This document shows positions 9,362-15,977 of a stretch of DNA of 37,398 bases, piece by piece (the stretch's first letter is position 1; every line of letters starts with the position of its first letter). The notes below the pieces were generated by a model, which did no database searches, had not been told where the DNA came from, and saw only the letters and a program-made list of their open reading frames with translations. Origin of the DNA: an uncultured Porphyromonadaceae bacterium (GTDB taxonomy: Bacteria > Bacteroidota > Bacteroidia > Bacteroidales > Muribaculaceae); contig CAMWVA010000013.1 of the NCBI GenBank assembly GCA_947177575.1, positions 1-37,398 on the forward strand, given 5' to 3'. The position numbers and the translations under genes were made by a program.

Positions 9362-9973
9362 TCAGAACAGGTAAGTCAGATTGACTTGCCAGCCACGTTG
9401 TGAAGCGCTGAAGTTGTCAAGTTTTATAGTACGCACTTCGTAAGAGAAACCCCAAAGGTAACCGCCTGAAATCTGCCAGTGTTCGAATAGTTCTGCGCCG
9501 ATACCACACTGTATGGCAAATGATGCCGCCGGGTGTTCGATAGCGGGACAGTCAGTTGTGGTAAGATTAAAGTTGAACACAGGACCACCATATACAAAAG
9601 GTGCTATATATTGCTCGACTCCTTCCATACGGGTCCATTTGAACCGTAGGTTGAGAGGAATCTGTAGCTGATGTACCCATACCTTTGTGGTGCCGATTCC
9701 GTCGGCAGCCCATACTTCATGCTCGCCGAAATGCAGTGTGGAACCGTTGGCTGAGTATTTTAGGGCGAGGTCTATTCCGAAACCGATGCCGGGAATCATA
9801 ATTTCGCCCATTAGGCCGGCTTGCGGGCCGACCAGAGTATTGGTCTGGAGCAGTTTCTGCTTCCAGCGCATGTTGCTGATGTTTATTCCGGCGGTGGGTC
9901 CCCAGCGGAACTCGGCCGAGGCCGAAGCTGCGATGGCCAGGGCAGCTAAGGAGATAAGTGTCTTTTTCAACAT
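9362..9973 (-). CDS. Small outer-membrane beta-barrel protein, PorT-like
   Basis: A 203-residue protein with a clear signal peptide (LISLAALAIAASASA, cleaved near 20). The mature part opens with FRWGPTAGINISNMRW and is built of alternating amphipathic strands ending in an aromatic residue (NLTYLF), the usual C-terminal barrel signature. It fits the outer-membrane beta-barrel (PorT/OMP_b-brl) family. It is a diverged paralog of the next gene upstream at 10088-10717 (compare AGINISNM with AGMNVNKL, and MIPGIGFGIDLALKYS with TVPIIGIGMDASVMYT). Its exact role is unknown. It stands 23 bases ahead of priA and may share its transcript. Confidence 0.8.
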   Translation of the reverse strand: MLKKTLISLAALAIAASASAEFRWGPTAGINISNMRWKQKLLQTNTLVGPQAGLMGEIMIPGIGFGIDLALKYSANGSTLHFGEHEVWAADGIGTTKVWVHQLQIPLNLRFKWTRMEGVEQYIAPFVYGGPVFNFNLTTTDCPAIEHPAASFAIQCGIGAELFEHWQISGGYLWGFSYEVRTIKLDNFSASQRGWQVNLTYLF

Positions 9974-10014
9974 TGTGTCTGTGGGGAGATGATGTCGGTT
10001 TTAGTTGGTGATAA

Positions 10015-10050
10015 CCCCCTCAGTCACCGATGACCGGTAAGCTGAGGGGG
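10015..10050 (-). terminator. Hairpin after the second beta-barrel gene
   Basis: Nine-base perfect arms CCCCCTCAG (10015-10023) and CTGAGGGGG (10042-10050), with a further small ACCG/CGGT stem inside. It lies between the stop of the 10088 gene and the start of the 9973 gene. There is no T-run on the minus strand, so it may instead stabilise mRNA ends. Confidence 0.5.
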
Positions 10051-10087
10051 ACAGGAGAGAGTATTTATTTATACATGTCACTATGTA

Positions 10088-10717
10088 TCAGAACATGTAA
10101 GCGGCTGTGATAGTCCAGTAGTTGTTACGTATTTTGATAGGTTTGAGGTCGCTGCCTATGGGAGTCCATTTAGCTATCTTGTTGATGTCCCATGTGTAGC
10201 TTGCACCTACCTGAAGATGACGTAGCAGTTCGACACCGATACCGAGGTCCCAGCCCACTTGACAGCTCTTGGTCTTCACAGCATCGACTATTTTTTTGTC
10301 AAGCTTGAAAGAGAAATCAGGACCGGTGAACAGATAGGGTGCTATGATACGTCCTACCACAGGAAGAGACAGCTTGTACTTAAGATGGATAGGTAACTGA
10401 ATGAAGTTTTTACCGTAGTCAATAGTCTGATTGCCGATCTTGTCCTTAGCGGCATTGTTCATACGGGTGTACATCACTGAGGCATCCATACCTATGCCGA
10501 TGATAGGCACTGTGAAATCTGCGGTCACACCGGCGGTCCAGCCTGTGGAATTAGCTGGGTCAAGTGTCTCGCCTGCAGCATTTTTGAAGTCCTTGCTGAA
10601 ATGCAGCTTGTTGACGTTCATACCGGCTTTGACACCAAAGCGGAAGTCTGCGCTGGCAGCACCGATTCCGAGCACCATCATCACGGTTACGAGTACAATA
10701 CGTTTGAGAATCGTCAT
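10088..10717 (-). CDS. Small outer-membrane beta-barrel protein, PorT-like (paralog)
   Basis: A 209-residue secreted barrel protein when started at the ATG at 10717. The longer frame from 10768 is rejected because that codon falls at the predicted transcription start, and MTILKRIVLVTVMMVLGIGAASA at 10717 is a proper signal peptide. The mature part begins FRFGVKAGMNVNKL and ends ITAAYMF, with the aromatic C-terminus of an outer-membrane barrel. It resembles the neighbour at 9362-9973 in order and spacing of strands, so the two are probably an old tandem duplication. The gene has its own Bacteroidota promoter at 10773-10804. Role unknown. Confidence 0.82.
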   Translation of the reverse strand: MTILKRIVLVTVMMVLGIGAASADFRFGVKAGMNVNKLHFSKDFKNAAGETLDPANSTGWTAGVTADFTVPIIGIGMDASVMYTRMNNAAKDKIGNQTIDYGKNFIQLPIHLKYKLSLPVVGRIIAPYLFTGPDFSFKLDKKIVDAVKTKSCQVGWDLGIGVELLRHLQVGASYTWDINKIAKWTPIGSDLKPIKIRNNYWTITAAYMF

Positions 10718-10772
10718 AATTAAATATGTTTTTAGTGATAAGAAAATTAGCGGCATACCGCTGTTCAAGCTG

Positions 10773-10804
10773 CAAATTTAATCAAAAACCGTAAATACCG
10801 CAAA
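10773..10804 (-). promoter_or_regulatory. Bacteroidota promoter of the 10088-10717 gene
   Basis: On the minus strand, TTTG (10804-10801) is followed after 20 bases by TAAATTTG (10780-10773), a full -33/-7 match. It puts the transcript start near 10767. Confidence 0.75.
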
Positions 10805-10875
10805 TATCATTAAAACTGAATGGGTATAACAATAGCGGAAGAAATTGTATAGGCGAGTAAATAGGGGTAGTAGAA

Positions 10876-10906
10876 TTGTTAATATAGTGAGTTATGATTA
10901 ATTTTG
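10876..10906 (+). promoter_or_regulatory. Bacteroidota promoter of the SufT-like/lpxH operon
   Basis: TTG (10876-10878), a 20-base gap, then TAATTTTG (10899-10906). The ATG of the first gene follows about 31 bases later. Confidence 0.7.
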
Positions 10907-10937
10907 TGAGTGAAAAATTTTAAACTGACAGATTTGT

Positions 10938-11291
10938 ATGGATACAACTGAAAAAGATACTGAAGCGGTGCAGAGTGCCGAGGAAATGGCTATAACCGAA
11001 AAGGCTATAGAGATGCTGCGTACAGTGTATGACCCGGAGATTCCGGTCAACGTCTATGACCTCGGACTTATATATAAAATAGATTATGACCCGGCGGATA
11101 AGGTGTTGCATGTTGATATGACTCTGACGGCTCCAAGTTGTCCGGCTGCTGATTTTATAGTAGAAGATGTACGTCAGAAGCTTGTCAGCATCGAAGGGCC
11201 AAAAGCTGTAGACCTGCGTCTTGTGTTCGATCCTGTATGGAATCAGGATATGATGAGCGAAGAAGCTAAACTGGAACTTGGCTTCCTGTGA
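10938..11291 (+). CDS. MIP18/DUF59-family iron-sulfur assembly protein, SufT-like
   Basis: A 117-residue single-domain protein of the MIP18 (DUF59) family. The family motif DPEIPVNVYDLGLIYKI starts near residue 34, and LTAPSCPAADFI carries the conserved cysteine. Family members such as SufT help mature iron-sulfur proteins. No suf genes adjoin it here, so this role comes from the family. Its TGA stop shares bases with the next start (TGATG at 11289-11293), so it is translationally coupled to the LpxH-type gene. Confidence 0.88.
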   Translation: MDTTEKDTEAVQSAEEMAITEKAIEMLRTVYDPEIPVNVYDLGLIYKIDYDPADKVLHVDMTLTAPSCPAADFIVEDVRQKLVSIEGPKAVDLRLVFDPVWNQDMMSEEAKLELGFL

Positions 11292-12121
11292 TGACGGAAG
11301 ATACTACTGAAGCGGCTCCCAAAGAAAGAGTAAAGGCTTATTTCCTGAGCGATCTTCATTTAGGTGCGCCTTATATGGCCGACTCACGTGAGCGTGAGGT
11401 GCGTGTGGTACGTTTCTTGGACAGTATAAAGCATGATGCCACACACATCTATCTTGTGGGCGATGTGCTTGACTATTGGTATGAATATCGCAATGTGGTG
11501 CCGCGTGGATATGTGCGTTTTTTCGGCAAGCTGGCCGAACTCACCGACAGCGGTGTGAAAGTAACATGGCTGATAGGTAACCATGATATCTGGATATTCG
11601 ACTATATTCCTTCAGAGCTCGGAGTGCGTGTCGTTGACGGAGTTTTGGAGGAGGAATTAGGCGGAAAACATTTTCTACTCTCACACGGTGACGGTGTCGG
11701 TGAGGTGCCACGTCCGTTCAGATACATCAGACGTATGTTCCGCAGTCGTGTATGCCAATGGTTGTTTGCCGGTATTCATCCCCGCTGGACTGTCCCGTTT
11801 GCATACGCATGGAGCGCACACAGCCGTGCTCATGGCAGACCACCGCGAGATGAATCGGCCCATCCGCTTACCGATAAACTCACGGATTATTCGCTTAGTT
11901 GTTTGGCTGAAGGAAAACATATAGATCATTTTGTCTACGGTCATCTGCATATCGTCTCATGCCGTCGGCTCAATGACTCAGGCTCTACACAATGGGTGTT
12001 AGGCGACTGGTTATGGAACATGAGCTATGCTGTATTCGATGGAGAGAAAATGCAGATGTATCGTTATACTGATAGCGATACATCTGACCCGGTTATAGAA
12101 ATGACCGACAAAGAGTCATGA
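11291..12121 (+). CDS. lpxH: UDP-2,3-diacylglucosamine diphosphatase, LpxH type
   Basis: A calcineurin-like metallophosphoesterase of 276 residues. The metal-binding motifs appear in order: DLHLG near the N-terminus, GDVLDYW, GNHD, SHGDG, and GHLH near the C-terminus. The LpxH-type arrangement, with a helical cap between SHGD and GHLH, supports hydrolysis of UDP-2,3-diacylglucosamine to lipid X in lipid A synthesis at the inner membrane. A GTG at 11288 could add one residue, but the ATG at 11291 makes the classic TGATG overlap with the upstream stop and is preferred. Downstream come a candidate small RNA and a strong palindromic terminator. Confidence 0.9.
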   Translation: MTEDTTEAAPKERVKAYFLSDLHLGAPYMADSREREVRVVRFLDSIKHDATHIYLVGDVLDYWYEYRNVVPRGYVRFFGKLAELTDSGVKVTWLIGNHDIWIFDYIPSELGVRVVDGVLEEELGGKHFLLSHGDGVGEVPRPFRYIRRMFRSRVCQWLFAGIHPRWTVPFAYAWSAHSRAHGRPPRDESAHPLTDKLTDYSLSCLAEGKHIDHFVYGHLHIVSCRRLNDSGSTQWVLGDWLWNMSYAVFDGEKMQMYRYTDSDTSDPVIEMTDKES

Positions 12122-12166
12122 GTTTATATGTTATAAAACATGTTTCTGACATTTTGCCACAATATA

Positions 12167-12198
12167 TTTGGTAGGTAATAGGATAATACCTACCTTTG
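12167..12198 (+). promoter_or_regulatory. Orphan Bacteroidota promoter after lpxH
   Basis: TTTG (12167-12170), exactly 20 bases, then TACCTTTG (12191-12198): a full match with no downstream plus-strand ORF. It should start a transcript near 12205. Confidence 0.7.
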
Positions 12199-12204
12199 CA
12201 GTGA

Positions 12205-12292
12205 ACCTAAAACAATCTTTTTTACCTTAAGATTTTTTACCTGTAGAAACTTATAAAAAGGGTGCGACCGTGGAGGTTATCACCCTTTTTGG
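12205..12292 (+). ncRNA. Candidate small non-coding RNA, about 85-90 nt
   Basis: Between the orphan promoter and a strong hairpin lies a short stretch with no convincing ORF. It is rich in T and A at its 5' end and ends in the 10-base stem AAAAAGGGTG/CACCCTTTTT with a GACC/GGTT inner stem. A full promoter followed within 90 bases by its own terminator is what a small RNA gene looks like. No known family was recognised. The alternative is that this is only the 3' end of the lpxH message with a chance promoter. Confidence 0.45.
12255..12290 (+). terminator. Terminator hairpin of the candidate small RNA
   Basis: Perfect 10-base arms AAAAAGGGTG (12255-12264) and CACCCTTTTT (12281-12290), with the T-run built into the descending arm. 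Confidence 0.7.
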
Positions 12293-12329
12293 TTTTATCT
12301 CACATAGTTCCTCACTATTTAGGGTGAGG

Positions 12330-12379
12330 CAAAAACATTAATGACGATACCGTCAACGGTATCGTCATTAATGTTTTTG
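12330..12379. terminator. Long palindromic bidirectional terminator
   Basis: Perfect 24-base arms (12330-12353 and 12356-12379) with a two-base CA centre. Each arm ends in a run of five A or T, so it gives a U-tract on both strands. It sits between convergent transcription from lpxH/small RNA (+) and the 12399 gene (-), the usual place for a shared terminator. Confidence 0.85.
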
Positions 12380-12398
12380 TTTTGGTGAATCTGATTTA

Positions 12399-12626
12399 TC
12401 AGGATTCGTTCGTATTATTCCGGTTGTGTTCACGCTCTTCTTTGAGCCGCTGTCGTGCACGTAGAAAAAAGAAGAGGGCTATGATAACCACGACTTCGGC
12501 AACTACTGTCAGTACGAACCGTAAGGTCTGACCCTGTGCGAGTAGGTCAGTACCGAAATAAAAGGTCATAAAGAGAAAATAAATCAAAATGACCGCAGGA
12601 AGCCAGATGTAACGTTTGTCACGCAT
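12399..12626 (-). CDS. Small two-helix membrane protein, unknown function
   Basis: A 75-residue protein with two hydrophobic segments (about 7-25 and 36-55) and a charged C-terminal tail (RARQRLKEEREHNRNN). No family recognised. Its start is 34 bases after the stop of the RNase D-like gene, so the pair probably share a transcript that ends at the palindromic terminator. It is judged real for its clean membrane topology and position. Confidence 0.65.
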   Translation of the reverse strand: MRDKRYIWLPAVILIYFLFMTFYFGTDLLAQGQTLRFVLTVVAEVVVIIALFFFLRARQRLKEEREHNRNNTNES

Positions 12627-12659
12627 ATTTCAGTTATGAATTACTTATAACCAACCGGC

Positions 12660-13700
12660 TTATTTGGAAGAAAGATTGCCTGAGTAGATGAAGGCATATT
12701 TCTTTATTCCCGGTATTGTCTCAACCGCAGGTCTGACTATTACAGGAGTGACTTCCGGTTTTGTGGCGGATTTCTTTTTTGTTGCAGATTTTGTGGTAGC
12801 CGTAGTTTTCTTTGTAGCTGTAGCTTTTACGGTAGTCGTGCTTTTACGTGTTGCAGCGGCTTTTTTAGTTGTTTTTGTCTTTGGGGCAGCTTCGGTGCTT
12901 TCCTGTTTGACAGGTTTACGTGATGTTTTTTTCTTGGCCACAGTCGGTAGTACTGTGTGAGACTGCATTACTTCAAGTGCATGGCTTAGCACTTCAAGAA
13001 GGGCCGGTGAGGCTTCGGAAGTGTTGGCAGGTTCGGTTTCGGATACGGTAATTTTCGGCTGTGACGTTATAGGATCTACTTCTCTCATATAAGGTGAGGC
13101 TTGAGGGTCGAAATTACCTGTGCTCAGGCAGTCATACAGGTCAATACATGCTAAAGCATCCATAGCAGCGTATGTCTGCTGGGCCTTTGTAAGTTTATCG
13201 GCTTCCCAGTTGGTAAGACGTTGGGCTTTTGAGATACGCTTTCCGAAGACTATGCCGTAAAGACGTGACAGACTGTTGTCGGCAATCATAAAATCCTTAA
13301 CGTAGGCCTGAAGGTCAATGAAGCCTTCCGGAGTGAAATCGACGAGTTTCATCAGATTATGAAAATCGTCATGAACCGATACACCTATTTTAAGTTTGGA
13401 CGGGTCGGCAAGAAGCCTTACTAATGACTCAGGCAGCCCTATCTTGTTTAGTCGGAACAGATAGCATACTTTTCGTGTGGATAACTGTAAGAGGGATACT
13501 TTATACGATATGCCGCGCTTGAAACTCGGACGGGTTTCTGTGTCAAATCCTATTATATCCGAAGCCGCCAGATCAGCTACGGCATCTTCGACATCATCGT
13601 TATTGTCGATAAGTCGCAGGCCGGCGTGGAAGTCCGCAGCCGGAAGAGAAGCAAGCTCCTCTTTTGAGATTGAAACGATACGTTTTGTGGCTTCGGTCAT
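12660..13700 (-). CDS. RNase D-like 3'-5' exonuclease with a lysine-rich tail
   Basis: A 346-residue protein. Residues 30-195 are a DEDDy 3'-5' exonuclease domain: GFDTET gives Asp53 and Glu55, the middle acidic site is at SVHDDF (Asp111/112), and YAAMD (Tyr177, Asp181) is the DEDDy signature. NWEADKL before it is typical of the RNase D/WRN group. Residues 196-253 are an acidic linker. Residues about 255-316 are low-complexity Lys/Thr/Ala repeats (TTKKAAATRKS, TATKKTTATTK) like histone H1 tails. The tail probably binds RNA or DNA. The usual RNase D C-terminal HRDC domains are absent. A TAATTTTG box stands 35 bases before the ATG. Confidence 0.85.
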   Translation of the reverse strand: MTEATKRIVSISKEELASLPAADFHAGLRLIDNNDDVEDAVADLAASDIIGFDTETRPSFKRGISYKVSLLQLSTRKVCYLFRLNKIGLPESLVRLLADPSKLKIGVSVHDDFHNLMKLVDFTPEGFIDLQAYVKDFMIADNSLSRLYGIVFGKRISKAQRLTNWEADKLTKAQQTYAAMDALACIDLYDCLSTGNFDPQASPYMREVDPITSQPKITVSETEPANTSEASPALLEVLSHALEVMQSHTVLPTVAKKKTSRKPVKQESTEAAPKTKTTKKAAATRKSTTTVKATATKKTTATTKSATKKKSATKPEVTPVIVRPAVETIPGIKKYAFIYSGNLSSK

Positions 13701-13734
13701 AGTTTTATAGTAATGATTAGAAAAATACTAACCG

Positions 13735-13742
13735 CAAAATTA
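13735..13742 (-). promoter_or_regulatory. Promoter -7 box of the RNase D-like gene
   Basis: TAATTTTG on the minus strand, 35 bases before the ATG and just past the bioD terminator. No clear TTTG at the -33 position, so only half of the motif is present. Confidence 0.5.
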
Positions 13743-13754
13743 CAAAATAATACT

Positions 13755-13796
13755 AAAAAAGCCCCCTGCCTTATGCTTAAAAAACATAACAGGGGG
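13755..13796 (-). terminator. Intrinsic terminator of bioD
   Basis: CCCCCTG (13762-13768) and CAGGGGG (13790-13796) form the base of a hairpin that continues with TTATG/CATAA. On the minus strand it is followed by six T (13760-13755). It sits directly after the bioD stop. Confidence 0.8.
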
Positions 13797-13802
13797 ATAA
13801 AT

Positions 13803-14438
13803 TTAAATCATTTCAAGGAAAACGGCATCAGGGTATCGTTCAGTGAGCCAGCGGCGCAGATAGTCAACAGTATCGGCACAGATTGTGGCGTCCTTATCGA
13901 AGTAATGGTTGTAGATGACACCCCAAAGTGGTACACCGGCATGATGTAAGGCTTCGAGAGTCAGTAGGGTATGCGAGATGCTGCCGAGCTGACCGTTAGT
14001 AACTACTGCTACGGGATATTTTCTCTCCTGTAGATAATCGAGTGTGGTGTAACTACCATTTAATGGTACCATCAGTCCGCCGGCACCTTCGATGAGTATG
14101 TGGTCATACACGGAAGTAAGACGATGTGTCGCAGCATTGACAGCTTCAATATCGAATTCCTCCCCATCTATACGTGCGGCAAGGTCTGCCGAGGCAGGGT
14201 AGGAGAACATCTGAGGAGCCGTAGTAAAGTCAATATCCATACTGGTCGGACTCATACGCATCAGACGGCGGTGAGTGGCTATGTCTTCGCTGAAATCTGT
14301 ACAGCCTGTCTGAACGAATTTCTGGGTTATGACATTAAGACCTTCGTCCATCATGGTACGTGCCAGCCAACCTGTGGCATAAGTTTTGCCGACATCGGTG
14401 CCGATACCGGTTATGAAAAGTATAGGAGGATATTTCAT
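13803..14438 (-). CDS. bioD: Dethiobiotin synthetase BioD
   Basis: A 211-residue P-loop enzyme that closes the ureido ring of dethiobiotin from diaminononanoate, CO2 and ATP. The N-terminus reads FITGIGTDVGKTYATGWLAR, with GTDVGKT as the BioD-type phosphate loop; QTGC near 45 and EGAGGLMVP near 120 (Mg2+/phosphate region) are also typical. Length matches the family. It stands apart from the bioA-bioF-bioGC cluster by 7 kb. Its ATG lies only 12 bases after the T-run of the glyA terminator, with no promoter motif between, so expression may depend on read-through. A second terminator follows it closely. Confidence 0.95.
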   Translation of the reverse strand: MKYPPILFITGIGTDVGKTYATGWLARTMMDEGLNVITQKFVQTGCTDFSEDIATHRRLMRMSPTSMDIDFTTAPQMFSYPASADLAARIDGEEFDIEAVNAATHRLTSVYDHILIEGAGGLMVPLNGSYTTLDYLQERKYPVAVVTNGQLGSISHTLLTLEALHHAGVPLWGVIYNHYFDKDATICADTVDYLRRWLTERYPDAVFLEMI

Positions 14439-14450
14439 TAAGAATTGATT

Positions 14451-14493
14451 AAAAAAGCCACAGGCGTCCGCCGGAGACGGGACGCGCTGTGGC
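14451..14493 (-). terminator. Intrinsic terminator of glyA, directly before bioD
   Basis: GCCACAG-GCGTCC (14457-14469) pairs with GGACGC-G-CTGTGGC (14480-14493) with one bulged base, followed on the minus strand by six T (14456-14451). The bioD ATG begins 12 bases later. It is a textbook terminator in an attenuator-like position. Confidence 0.85.
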
Positions 14494-14549
14494 CGGTGGT
14501 TTTTAGTTCAGGTATGTTTCGGGTATAGTAGATACCGTATTAGTGTATC

Positions 14550-15830
14550 TTACCAAGCGAACATAGGATATTCGTTCATCATTTCGTTGACTTCGGCACG
14601 TACTTTGGCGATGGTTTCGGGATCGTCGGCATTCGAAAGAACTGTGTCGATGTAACCGGCTATCTTCTCCATGAGATCTTCTTTAGCACCACGTGTAGTG
14701 ATAGCTGCTGTACCGAAACGCAGGCCTGAAGTCAGGAACGGACTGCGGCTGTCGTAGGGTACCATATTCTTGTTAGCAGTTATGTCTGCCTCAACCAATA
14801 CGCGCTCAGCCTTCTTACCTGACATATCAGGGAATTTAGAACGGAGGTCAACGAGCATACAGTGATTGTCAGTACCGTCAGAAATAATCTTGTAACCACG
14901 TGCTATGAGAGCTTTGGCAAGGGCATCGGCATTCTTCTTTACCTGCTCTGCATATTCTTTCCATTCGGGCTGCAGGGCCTCGCCGAATGCTACTGCCTTA
15001 GCTGCTATAACGTGCTCGAGCGGACCTCCCTGTACACCGGGAAATACGGCGCTGTCGAGCAGAGCCGACATTTTCTTGACTTCACCTTTGGGTGTCTTAT
15101 AACCCCATGGATTCTCAAAGTCTTTACCCATCAGGATAAGACCGCCACGCGGACCACGAAGAGTCTTATGAGTAGTGGTAGTAACCACATGGGCGTGCTT
15201 AACAGGATTTTCAAGCAGACCTGCAGCTATAAGACCTGCGGGATGAGCCATATCGACCATAAAGATGGCACCGATTTCGTCGGCAAGCTTGCGGATACGT
15301 GCATAATCCCATTCACGGCTATAGGCACTGGCACCGGCGATGATAAGTTTCGGACGCTCGGCACGTGCTTTTTCTTCCATCTCTTCGTAGTTGACACGAC
15401 CGGTCTCGGGGTCAACAGTATAACTGATAGGCTGGAACATGAGGCCGGAGAAGTTTACCGGGCTGCCGTGGCTGAGGTGACCGCCGTGGCTGAGGTCCAT
15501 ACCCATGAATTTGTCGCCGGGTTTCAGGCAGGCCATGAACACAGCCATGTTAGCCTGTGCGCCGCTATGGGGCTGTACGTTAGCCCATTCCGCACCGAAA
15601 AGTTTTTTTGCACGTTCGATAGCGAGATTTTCAGCCTCATCAACTACCTGGCAACCGCCGTAGTAACGCTTACCGGGATAGCCTTCGGCATATTTATTAG
15701 TCAGGCACGAGCCCATGGCGCGCATTACCTCGTCGCTGACAAAGTTTTCACTTGCAATAAGTTCGATGCCGCGGCGCTGGCGCAGGTGCTCACGGTCGAT
15801 AATCTCGAAGATTTCGTTGTCTCTCTGCAT
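14550..15830 (-). CDS. glyA: Serine hydroxymethyltransferase GlyA
   Basis: A 426-residue PLP enzyme that converts serine and tetrahydrofolate to glycine and methylene-tetrahydrofolate, the main source of one-carbon units. Motifs are ELIASENF (23-30), [13 protein letters not shown] (47-59), HSGAQAN (88-94), DMAHPAGL (193-200), and [14 protein letters not shown] with PLP lysine Lys222. It has full family length. It is transcribed alone from a promoter at 15861-15891 and ends at the hairpin before bioD. Confidence 0.97.
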   Translation of the reverse strand: MQRDNEIFEIIDREHLRQRRGIELIASENFVSDEVMRAMGSCLTNKYAEGYPGKRYYGGCQVVDEAENLAIERAKKLFGAEWANVQPHSGAQANMAVFMACLKPGDKFMGMDLSHGGHLSHGSPVNFSGLMFQPISYTVDPETGRVNYEEMEEKARAERPKLIIAGASAYSREWDYARIRKLADEIGAIFMVDMAHPAGLIAAGLLENPVKHAHVVTTTTHKTLRGPRGGLILMGKDFENPWGYKTPKGEVKKMSALLDSAVFPGVQGGPLEHVIAAKAVAFGEALQPEWKEYAEQVKKNADALAKALIARGYKIISDGTDNHCMLVDLRSKFPDMSGKKAERVLVEADITANKNMVPYDSRSPFLTSGLRFGTAAITTRGAKEDLMEKIAGYIDTVLSNADDPETIAKVRAEVNEMMNEYPMFAW

Positions 15831-15860
15831 TTTTCAGGGTGTTATGGTTAGATTGTGGTG

Positions 15861-15891
15861 CAAATTTAATCAAAAGCGGTGTAACAGCCAA
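15861..15891 (-). promoter_or_regulatory. Bacteroidota promoter of glyA, overlapped by an inverted repeat
   Basis: On the minus strand TTG (15891-15889) is followed after 20 bases by TAAATTTG (15868-15861). One arm of the 15872-15927 hairpin fills most of the spacer. Confidence 0.65.
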
Positions 15892-15927
15892 TTCTACCGG
15901 AGTAAAATTTGCCGTTACACCGCTTTT
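15872..15927 (-). terminator. Inverted repeat ending the nqr operon
   Basis: Perfect 14-base arms AAAAGCGGTGTAAC (15872-15885) and GTTACACCGCTTTT (15914-15927) with a 28-base loop that can fold further. It lies 51 bases after the nqrF stop and ends in T on the minus strand, so it is the likely nqr terminator. The distal arm overlaps the glyA promoter spacer. Confidence 0.65.
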
Positions 15928-15977
15928 AAAGTGGTCCGGCCCTATTTTCAAGGGTTCGTATAAACAGATTTCTAATG

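Noticed and set aside
10718-10768. Longer start for the second barrel gene at 10768
   Set aside because: It would begin at the predicted transcription start and would bury the signal peptide behind 17 residues.
12688-12960. Plus-strand Val/Phe-rich frame of 90 codons
   Set aside because: It is the antisense image of the Lys/Thr/Ala tail of the RNase D-like gene.
14862-15851. Plus-strand open frame of 329 codons antisense to glyA
   Set aside because: It lies entirely over glyA, which has full motifs, and its translation looks like a mirror of that codon pattern with no recognisable domain. Long antisense frames are common over highly expressed genes.
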